Origin: Bactericera cockerelli
Taxonomy: Eukaryota > Arthropoda > Insecta > Hemiptera > Triozidae
Assembly: GCA_024516035.1 (NCBI GenBank)
Contig: CM044962.1
Coordinates: 7,784,659 to 7,848,658, forward strand
Direction: 5' to 3'
DNA length: 64,000 nt
The position numbers were made by a program, and so were the translations under genes. Position 1 is the stretch's first letter. Each line of letters begins with the position of its first letter. This document shows, piece after piece, positions 10,494 to 21,980 of this stretch. The notes below the pieces were generated by a model. That model worked only from the letters and a program-made list of their open reading frames with translations. It had not been told where the DNA came from and did not search any database.

Positions 10494-13400
10494 CTGTGAG
10501 GATAATGGAAAATTTATTTTAGTGAGGAAAAAAAACCTTCGATATCAATAGATACAATCGGAAGTAAAATAGGGAAACCCGAAAAAATAGCAAGGGAACT
10601 GATGATTGTGAAACTTCCATTTAGTTGCTGGGTCAAGACGAGCGCATCGGGAGGTAGGTCTCCCTGACAAATAACACGTAAAGGCAGTAAACTACTGCGT
10701 GTGTACAGACTCGAACAAAAAAAAAAAAAAAAAAAAAAAAAACTCTGTAACCAAATTTTGAATGCAATTTTTTGTCGGCTCTAGGGATCAAAGTAGCGGA
10801 GTAGCTAATCGTCTCTCAAATATTTGTTGCACATTTTCAAATATTTCTTCGAACACAGAAACCTGAATTTATTTATTTAGAAACTCTTTATTAGTAGAAC
10901 ATATGTTCAGACAAATAATAGTAAAAATTAAATATAAAAATTGACAATATTAATAATATAAACAAGAAGAAAAAAAATAAACAAAATATATACATATGTC
11001 CTAACTAAAGGGCGGGGTTATTGCCTATGGATCAAAGAAGCGAGTGGCTAATAATCGTCTCTCAAATGTTTTTTTTTTTTTTTTTAATGAATATTTATTT
11101 AAAGAGAGGTCTGTAACATTCAGAGTCCTTGCCCCTCTCAAATGTTTGATACACATTTTCAAATATTTCTTCGAACACAGAAACCTGAATTAATTTATTT
11201 AGAAACTCTTTATTAGTAGAAAATATGTACAGACAAATAATAGTAAAAATTAAATATAAAAATTGACAATATTAATAGTATAAACAAGAAGAAAAAAAAA
11301 TAAACAAAATATATACATATGTCCTAACTAAAGGGCGGGGTTATTGCCTATGGATCAAAGTAGCGAGTAGCTAATCGTCTCTCAAATATTTGCAACACAT
11401 TTTCAAACATTTCTTTGAACACAGAAACCTGAATTTATTTATTTAGAAACTCTTTATTAGTAGAACATATGTACAGACAAATAATAGTAAAATTAAACAT
11501 AAAAATTGACAGAGACTACCTCCATCATAAGAAAATGCCTCGGCATACAATGAGTCCTATAAGTCAATAAATCATGGAAAAAATAACATAAACAGAGAAG
11601 TATATGTCTTGTCTCCCCTGCACCTCCACCATCTCTTCCTCCTCATCGCGTGAAGTCACTGTCTCAACATGTCGTAACTATAAATTTATTTTCATCAATC
11701 AACAGTAATACATTGTCAGTTAGACCTGTAGTATCTGTATATACCTAATAAAGTGAATATCCTTATAGTATAAACAAGAAAAAAAAATAAACAAAATATA
11801 TACATATGTCCTAACTAAAGGGCGGGGTTACTGAATGTTTACCTGCGGTGGTGATGACGGTCTGTATCAGGGGCGAGCTCATGGCGTGCGCGCCCAGCAG
11901 GGATGGTGTGTAGGGGCCGCCGCTCAGGACGAGAGTGGTGGGCGCCCCCGCATGCGGGTCCTGCGAGTCCAGGATGCTCTCGCCCGCGTGGGACCCATAC
12001 ATGGTCGGGCCTGCCCCCCCCTCGCCCGGGTCCTGAACCTCGCCCTGCGACACTAGAATGCCTGGAAATCGGGGACATAAGTACAAGTATATATTATTTA
12101 GAGTGCAGTACATGGATTTAGACATGGAAAGCGCTCAGTAAAAAAAAAACTTAGTGTTGTCTCTAAAAGTCGTCAGTACTCAAAGGGATTTTTTCATCTC
12201 ATTGAAAGAAGAAAGTTGAAGAAGAGAGAAACAAATGTTTTATTTATTATAAACAATAAAACAAAGATGTGTCAGCATTTTTGCTGATTTCAGTAAAATA
12301 ATTTTTTTTTTCTGTTTTTTTTTTTTTCGCTTTTTTTTCATACTCCATGGATGTGGTTATGAATGATGTGTATTGAATCTTTCAGAACTGTTTCACACAT
12401 TTCTTGGATTTGTTTTGGTGTTATCATAAACTGTTTTAGTGCATTCCAAACCACAAACCAATCATTTGATATTCTTGAATATCAAGTTATCATATTTGTG
12501 ATAATCACTTTCGTGATATCACAACTACTCAAACTCGCTCTACTACATCTGCGCTGAAACCGGGACTGGAAACACCGACCTCCAGGTTACAAGTCCGCCG
12601 CCTTATCGATCAAGCTACTGAGGTCATCATTGCAAGACATAAAAAGAGGAACGATAGAATAAATATTTGATTGAGGAGCTCCGCCCCGAATGTGGCACAG
12701 TGTTTTCAAGGGATTTGAATTTTAATTCCATAGAAAGAGCGGCTCATGTAATGCTACGCAGCGTTGCGCAACGAAATGTTGCACTCATTGGGATGTACAT
12801 CGTGTCGGCTTATCATCCTAATAGTTGGAGCCAGGATAACTTTTTCGATCTCGACGCATTCACCATCACAATAGTTGTAGCCAGGCTAACTTTTTCGATC
12901 TCGACGCACTCACCATCACGCCTAACTTTTTCGATCTCGAAGCATTCACCATCACAATACTTGAAGCCAGGCTAACTGTTTCGATCTCGACGCACTCACC
13001 ATCACAATACTTGGAGCCAGGCTAACTTTTTCGATCTCGACGCACTCACCTTGTCCGCTCATCATCACCTCCTGCTGCGCCTGCTCCACGTTGATGATCT
13101 CGTAGTCACCCCCGCCCGAGCTGCCATCGTCGGCGTAGCTTATCACGCAGTTGTTGGCCAGAATGTCGGGCAGGATGAGTCGACCGTCCGGCTGCTGCTC
13201 CAGAATGTACTGTTGCGTCCCGTTCAGTATGAGGACCGTCTGGCCGCATTCATTTGTGCCTGGGAAATACATATGCATTTAAAAAAAATTGGTAACACAG
13301 CACGGGCTATTGATAACATGGGTTGGATGGTAGAGATTGCCTCAGGCAATAATCCCGCCCTTTGTGATCGATGTAAATAACCAAAAACGAAATCATAATT

Positions 13401-16400
13401 TATCTTTATGCTATTGATGTATGTATAATTTCAGGTGCTATTTTTAATGTCTTATTTAACCGATTAACGCCTGAACTGTTGGAAAACGTTGATCCATTTT
13501 GAAAAAATAAATATCAAAACTTCTGATAGAACTGTCTAGTAAAATTCAGAAGGTAGCAAATATTGTCAACAATGAGAACTATAATGTTATAAAGTGGTAA
13601 CATGTACCGTCTTGAACTAACAGGTCAGAAACTTGCACTGCCTCCATCGCGCATCGTTGCCATATGGCAACGCTAGGCGTTAATGGGTTAATGCATTCTA
13701 ATATACAGGGTGTCCATAAAGTCTGGACCCACCCTCTAGACTTTATGGACACCCTGTATATATTTATATATTTTTTTTGTCACAACTTCTTCTATATTGT
13801 CCCTGTAAGTGCAGCTAACAAAATTGCCTCGTTAGAACGATACAAAAAAAAACTCACCGAGCACAGCCTCGTTCGGTTCCACCGCTGTTCCCTCCAGCAT
13901 GGCCTCCGATGACGTCACGAGTGTCGACTCCATCCCGATCTCACCCGAACTCGTTTCGGCCATTCTCGCGTTGTTCGTGTCGATAATCGTGACGCCTGGG
14001 AAATGACGTAAATATTAAGCCGGAATTTCGCTGAGTGCAACAGTTCAGTCTGGCAACGCTGTGCAACATTATGCAACGTCTTGGTTGAAAAAAAAAAAAA
14101 AATTAATTTGGGTTTAACGTCGCTTTAAACTGCATGGTCAAATCACGATGGGGGGTGTTACCCTCCACTAGCAGGAAACTCATAAACCTGCTACCCACAT
14201 TAACCTCACCCAGCCTGGGTTAGGCCGGAATGCCAACATCACGAAGTCTTCAACTCACTGGACGTTATTATTATTAAATTATTTATGAACAGGACATAAT
14301 TATGTATCAAACTCGCTGGACGTTGCTTAACTTCGTTGATCCTACGAGAACCGGTGCATTCAACGCACTATCGACGCTGGCTTATTTTTATTAATACAAT
14401 CTAGTAGGTACTTAAAACTAATAAGTATTTTAATTCTAATCTTTAACTACTAACGCTGGCTTGTCTTGGTCTTTCAACAATGTGCTCCGTTACAAGAACA
14501 GCTGACATCTTTTAAAATAATATTAGGTAAAACATTTTAATGGCCAGAACTTTTTTTTTTTAATCGCTTGAGGTCTGTTGTGTAACTGAAGTGGAAAAGT
14601 TGACTTGTTCCGAACCACATATTTCTATGTGTGATCAACCATCGTGAGAACTTGGGCTTCTTCTTTATAAGCCATTAAACCCTCGGGAAACTGCAAGCCA
14701 GCTTGGCTTACAGGATGACTTAATGTAATATTTAAGTATGTATATATTTTTTTAAATCATAATATTGTAAGTATACCCTATCACAGAGCGCGCGATTAGC
14801 TCAGTGGTTAAGCACTCGCTTGCCATGCGGAAGGTCCCGGGTTCGAACCCCCGCGCCGACAAAAATTTGTTTTCTTAATTTGGTTACAATTGTTTGTAAG
14901 GGATACCTTCCGGTGCGCTCGTGTTGACCCAGCACCTAAATGGGAAGTATTGTGTCACTTCTCGCCCATCAGAGGGGAGGCATACTACGGGATGGGCAGG
15001 CTACAACACAGACCACAAGCGTCTACAGTAGCTCCTGTTTCATGGCTACGAAATAAAAAAGGCTGTGAAACACTCATCTTTAAAAAAAAAAAAAAAATGG
15101 AATAGTAGTGTTATTGAGTGTGTATGTATTAATCATCATAGGGTATCGTCATCATGAACGATGGTAGCCTGACAGTGGAGGAATGACTCAGCACTTCTAC
15201 CACTGTCTATACAAGGAGGCTAATAATTGACAAGGGCCCCCAGAACCAAGCCAATACTGGTCTACTTCCTGTTTATAGTCCCCCAGCCAGACTTGTTTAT
15301 AGTCCCCCAGCCAGACTGTTGGTCTACTCCCTGTTTATAGTCCCCCAGCCAGACTGCTGGTCTACTCCCTGTTTATAGTCCCCCAGCCAGACTGCTGGTC
15401 TACTCCCTGTTTATAGTCCCCCAGCCAGACTGCTGGTCTACTCCCTGTTTATAGTCCCCCAGCCAGACTGCTGGTCTACTCCCTGTTTATAGTCCCCCAG
15501 CCAGACTGCTGGTCTACTCCCTGTTTATAGTCCCCCAGCCAGACTGCTGGTCTACTGCCTGTTTATAGTCCCCCAGTCAGACTTATGTATTAAAAATAAA
15601 TAAGAAAAAGACCCCACCTCCCGGCAGCACCAGGGTGCCATACGCCGAGCTCTGCATGACCGGCACCTCAATGTAGCCGCCGCCGCCGCCGTAGCCATCG
15701 TACGCCTCCACGCCCTCGCTCTGCTCCTCCTTCACCGTCACCATCTCCTTCTTCACCACGCTCGACGAAGCTGCGTAAAAAGCGTTTCCTTGTATTAGTA
15801 AATCTATACTTATAAAAGATAGTTTCACTCACTGACTGACTCACTCACTCACTGATTCATCACTAGGAAGCTGAAATTTGGTGGGTAGCTTTGTCTTATA
15901 GTCTAGATGTGCAATAAGACGGGATTTTTCGAAATTCCCACTACAACACCTGCCATTGGCGAAAAAGGATTTTTTGCTTTGCGGGCCATGCCTCGGCCCG
16001 CAAAGCGGGCGACAGCCCGCTAGTTATACATATACATGTGTAGTTTTAACTTTCTATTACCTACAAAGTGTAGAAAGTATTGTTTTTTTTGCGATATTAT
16101 TTATTCTCTATTTTTTGTGCACTGATAGTGGTTAATGCGCTAGTTTGATAATCCCGGTAGCGTAGGGATCCGTTGGTTCGAATCCCACCCAGTGCATGAA
16201 TTTTTCCTCATTACTTTGAGTTTGTGACCACATAATAATAAGAATCTGAGGGTTAGGTGGTAGTAAATGCTTTGAGCATTAACCTCGCCAGGTGGTTACC
16301 TTCCACTAAAGAGTATTATTATTATCTTGATGATACAAACCATACGCCTCACCTTAAACATTTTACTTGTACAATGTACATAATATATTATGTACAATAT

Positions 16401-19400
16401 GTACATTTGTACATATATTATAGATCTCAAAACATATGGAAATGTCCTAGCAATGATATATTGGACCATTTTCAACAAAAAAAAAATTCCATACATTATA
16501 GGTCGATCTCATGTGGTTATTACAAAATGTAGGAAATTAATATTCAAAATAAGTTAGGTGTGTGAAAATCACCATTAAAGATGATTTTATTATTTATTTA
16601 TTTTCGATTATTTTTTTCATCGTTTCCGAGTTATCATCATTCTCACCTTTTCCCAGACCCGACTCCAAACTTTCCTCTTGGCCCCTGCACCCTTCCTCTG
16701 AGCATTAACCTCGTCTAGTAGTTACCTTCCACTAAAGAATGGTGTTATTATTAAGACACTCTTTTTATTAACACACTCACACTAAAGAGTGTGTTATTGT
16801 TGTTATTATCATTCTCACCTTTTCCCAGACTCAACTTTCCTCTTGGCCCCTGCACCCTTCCTCTGAGCATTAACCTCGTCTAGTAGTTACCTTCCACTAA
16901 AGAATGTGTTATTATTAAGACACTCTTTTATTAACACACTCACACTAAAGAGTGTGTTATTGTTGTTATTATCATTCTCACCTTTTCCCAGACTCAACTT
17001 TCCTCTTGGCCCCTGCACCCTTCCTCTGAGCATTAACCTCGTCTAGTAGTTACCTTCCACTAAAGAGTATTATTATCAGAGACTGGTGGTTACCTTCCAC
17101 TAAAGAGTATTATTATCAGAGACTGGTGGTTACCTTCCACTAAAGAGTATTATTATCAGAGACTGGTGGTTACCTTCCACTAAAGAGTATTATTATCAGA
17201 GACTGGTGGTTACCTTCCACTAAAGAGTATTATTATCAGAGACTGGTGGTTACCTTCCACTAAAGAGTATTATTATCAGAGACTGGTGGTTACCTTCCAC
17301 TAAAGAGTATTATTATCAGAGACTGGTGGTTACCTTCCACTAAAGAGTATTATTATCAGAGACTGGTGGTTACCTTCCACTAAAGAGTATTATTATCAGA
17401 GACTGGTGGTTACCTTCCACTAAAGAGTATTATTATCAGAGACTGGTGGTTACCTTCCACTAAAGAGTATTATTATCAGAGACTGGTGGTTACCTTCCAC
17501 TAAAGAGTATTATTATCAGAGACTGGTGGTTACCTTCCACTAAAAAGTGTTATTATCAGAGACTGGTGGTTACCTTCCACTAAAGAGTGTTATTATCAGA
17601 GACTGGTGGTTACCTTCCACTAAAGAGTATTATTATCAGAGACTGGTGGTTACCTTCCACTAAAGAGTATTATTATCAGAGACTGGTGGTTACCTTCCAC
17701 TAAAGAGTATTATTATCAGAGACTGGTGGTTACCTTCCACTAAAGAGTGTTATTATCAGAGACTGGTGGTTACCTTCCACTAAAGAGTATTATTATCAGA
17801 GACTGGTGGTTACCTTCCACTAAAGAGTATTATTATCAGAGACTGGTGGTTACCTTCCACTAAAGAGTATTATTATCAGAGACTGGTGGTTACCTTCCAC
17901 TAAAGAGTATTATTATCAGAGACTGGTGGTTACCTTCCACTAAAGAGTATTATTATCAGAGACTGGTGGTTACCTTCCACTAAAGAGTGTTATTATCAGA
18001 GACTGGTGGTTACCTTCCACTAAAGAGTATTATTATCAGAGACTGGTGGTTACCTTCCACTAAAGAGTATTATTATCAGAGACTGGTGGTTACCTTCCAC
18101 TAAAGAGTGTTATTATCAGAGACTGGTGGTTACCTTCCACTAAAGAGTGTTATTATCAGAGACTGGTGGTTACCTTCCACTAAAGAGTGTTATTATCAGA
18201 GACTGGTGGTTACCTTCCACTAAAGAGTGTTATTATCAGAGACTGGTGGTTACCTTCCACTAAAGAGTGTTATTATCAGAGACTGGTGGTTACCTTCCAC
18301 TAAAGAGTATTATTATCAGAGACTGGTGGTTACCTTCCACTAAAGAGTGTTATTATCAGAGACTGGTGGTTACCTTCCACTAAAGAGTATTATTATCAGA
18401 GACTGGTGGTTACCTTCCACTAAAGAGTATTATTATCAGAGACTGGTGGTTACCTTCCACTAAAGAGTATTATTATCAGAGACTGGTGGTTACCTTCCAC
18501 TAAAGAGTGTTATTATCAGAGACTGGTGGTTACCTTCCACTAAAGAGTATTATTATCAGAGACTGGTGGTTACCTTCCACTAAAGAGTATTATTATCATT
18601 CTCACCTTTTCCCAGACTCGACTCCACACTCTCCTCCTGGCCCCCGGGCCTGCTGGCCCCCTCCTCGCTCTTGGCACTCTTCTCGCCGTGACTCGTACGC
18701 ACGTGCGCCTTGAGGTTCACGCTCCGGTCGAAAGACTTGCGACAGTGCGGACACTTGTGGGACTTCTCGTTGCCGTGATCGGTGAGGCTCAGGTGGTCGG
18801 CCAGCCGGTCGTGAGTCTCGAACATGGTGTTGCACGTGGGACACACGTGTCCGATCATCTGGGACACGGAATAGAATAGAAATAGAATAGAATAGAAATT
18901 ACCTTGTTTATACTGCCGAGGTGAGACTGAAAAGTCCCTTTATTCCAGCAGTCTAAACAAGGTCTCTTGTTTATTTTCAAATTTAAATACACATTTTGTA
19001 CATACATTTAATATTCTTAAGATTACATACATAAAAAAACCTTGCTTAGGTTAGAAAAAAAAGAAGATAATAATAATAATAAAATAATAATGATAATGAA
19101 TAAAAATAATAAAAAAGAAAATGTAGAAAATAAAAATAAGATATATTAACAATAAAAAAAAAATAAAAAAAAAAAATCTGAACAAGCATACAAGTAGAAG
19201 TAGAAGATTTATTTATTGGTGTACATCGAATTTATAATTTGTTTACACAAGTCAAATACAGATACAGAAATGGGGTAGAGGAAGGAAAAGACATAATAGA
19301 ACTTAAGACGTAACAAAGTTAAAGTTAAAAAGTAAAGAAAAGTTAAAAAAAAAAGTTTTCATATTTGTGTTAATCACTTTCGTGATATCACAACTGCTGA

Positions 19401-21944
19401 AACTCGCTTTACTAAATCTACGCTGAAACCGGGACTTGAACCATCGACCTCTCCAGGTTACAAGTCCGCCGCCTTATCGATCAAGCTACTGAGGTCGGTT
19501 ACATTGAATAGAAGAAGAATAAATCGTCGGCTGGAAGGTAAAACTGACCATCCTTTCAGGCAAATAATATTTTTTTGCTTTTTCCCGAGCATATGTTTGA
19601 ATACTACCGAACTTTTGATTTTTAGCCAATAGTTAGTTTAATTTCCGACCAGAGAAACGAAAAATCGGGAAATGATCAACTGTCACCTTCTAGCCGACGA
19701 AAAACAAGTACGTTTTTTTTTTTTTTTTTTTTTTGTTAAGCGTTGCTTCCATCAGCATGGTCGTATTAAATAAAATAAATACCAAATATAAGGAATAAAA
19801 TGGGAAAGTTTTCTTTCTTTTTTAACGTTGCTCTGAACTTCAATTTTGGCTGTATGGACTTATTTTTTGTCCACTGCCAAAAATAACTTCAATTTTTAAT
19901 TATTTATTTTTATTTTTCTTTATAAGCCCGCATTTTTTTGTATTAGCTTAGGGAAAGTGTTGCTTTGTAAACTATATGTATATTGATTCTAAATAAAACA
20001 ATTTATCTTATTTTATCTTATTATTATTTTTTTTTTTTTTGCACATTTACTGTGATATTTTTTTAAACTTATACCTACTTGTAATTTATTTTTACTATTT
20101 TCATGAAATGGTTTCCGATATTTGTATTCTTATGTAGGGTTATTCCCGTTCAATAAATATACTTATTACTATTACTTATAACAAAAATAGGCTTAACCCC
20201 GTAAGTTTGTGTAAAAAAAAAAAAACACCAATCTCACCTTGTTATGCACCAATCTCACCTTGTTATTTTTTATTAGAACAAAAATAGGCTTAACCCCGTG
20301 AGTTTGTGTAAAAAAAAACACCACTCTCACCTTGTTATGCACCAATCTCACCTTGTTATTTTTTATTATAACAAAAATAGGCTTAATCCCGTGAGTTTGT
20401 GTAAAAAAAAAAAACACCAATCTCACCTTGTTATTTTTTATAAGAACAAAAATAGGCTTAATCCCGTGAGTTTGTGTAAAAAAAAAAAAAAAAAACACCA
20501 ATCTCACCTTGCTATTTTTTATAAGAACAAAAATAGGCTTAACCCCGTGAGTTTGTCTAAAAAAAAAACACCACTCTCACCTTGTTATGCACCAATCTCA
20601 CCTTGTTATTTTTTATAAGAACAAAAATAGGCTTAATCCCGTTAGTTTGTGTAAAAAAAAAAAACACCACTCTTACCTTGTTATGCATATGCACCAATCT
20701 AACCTTGTTATTTTTTATAAGAACAAAAATAGGCTTAATCCCGTTAGTTTGTGTAAAAAAAAACACCACTCTTACCTTGTTATGCACCAATCTCACCTTG
20801 TTATCTTAATATATAAATGTCAAAGTCACTGACCACTGACTGATCATCGCTCTACAGCCCAAACCGTAAGTCCTAGGAAGCTGAAATTTGGTAGGTAGCT
20901 TTGTCTTATAGTCTAGATGTGCAATAAGACGGGATTTTTCGAAATTCCCAATACAACACCTGCCAATGGCGAAAAAGGATTTTTTGCTTTCACGGCCATG
21001 CCTCGGTCCGCAAAGCGGCCGACAGCCCGCTAGTTTTTTATAAGAACAAAAATTATTATATATAAAAAAAATTATAAGAACAAAAATAGGCTTAATCCCG
21101 TGAGTTAGTATAAAAAAAGCACCCCTCTCACCTTATTGTGCACATTCTTGCAGTGCTTGTACAGCAGGTTGGTCGAGAGCGCAATGTACGAACAGAACGC
21201 GCACTCGGGAAACTGCATGGCGTCGCTGCGCACGTTGTGAACGCGCCTCAAGTGGTACATGTAGAGGTTGCGCTTCGACAGCTTGATGCCGCAGTACTCG
21301 CACATGCGCACATCGAACCTCTCTCCGTGCACGCGTGACGTGTGCTGCCGGGGAGCACATGACACGCGTGCCTTTTATTCTATTGTGTTTTTTGCGTGTT
21401 TTTTATTCTATTGTGTTTTTGGCGTGTTTTTTATTCTGTTGTGTTTTTTATTCTATTGTGTTTTTTTTTTCTATTGTGTTTTTTTATTCTATTGTGTTTT
21501 TTATTCTATTGTTTTTTTTTTAATCTATTGTGTTTTTTTATTCTATTGTGTTTTTTATTCTATTGTGTTTTTTTATTCTATTGTGTTTTTTATTCTATTG
21601 TGTTTTTTTATTCTATTGTGTTTTTTTATTCTATTGTGCTTTTTATTCTATTGTGTTTTTTTTTATCATGTCCTATTTTGTTGAATGTATGTAGTTGACA
21701 CATTTTTTTGTATTAGCTTAGGGAAAGCGTTGTTTTGTAAACTATAAATGTATATTGATTCTAGAAAGAAAAAAAAAAAAAAAAAACAAAAATAGGCTTA
21801 CCTAACCCCGTTAGTTTGTGTTAAAAAACACCAATCTCACATTGTTTTTTTTTTTTTTAAGAAATGCAGGTAAACTACGTGTATTTACAACATGATTATG
21901 AGAAAAATAGGTCATGCTGTAAATACACGCAGTTTACCTGCATT

Positions 21945-21980
<36 letters not shown>

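Noticed and set aside
9403..10522. Several plus-strand open frames opposite the last Cp190 exon
   Set aside because: Shadows of the GC-rich Cp190 coding strand; low-complexity Pro/Arg or Ser content and no splice logic.
13706..13756. Rho-independent-like terminator hairpin
   Set aside because: Eukaryotic context and TA flanks; better explained as a minimal inverted-repeat element.
14788..14860. Functional tRNA-Gly gene
   Set aside because: The tRNA part has a mismatch in the anticodon stem and continues into a body and poly-A tail repeated elsewhere; it is a SINE head. The same applies to all other tRNA-like segments.
17041..18598. CRISPR-like array (38 regular 40-bp repeats)
   Set aside because: There are no variable spacers; units are contiguous and match a SINE tail in a eukaryotic intron.
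20193..20832. Repeat protein with MRLVFFFF / SLCKKK units
   Set aside because: Both strands are open only because of the tandem array; no homology and variable poly-A lengths.
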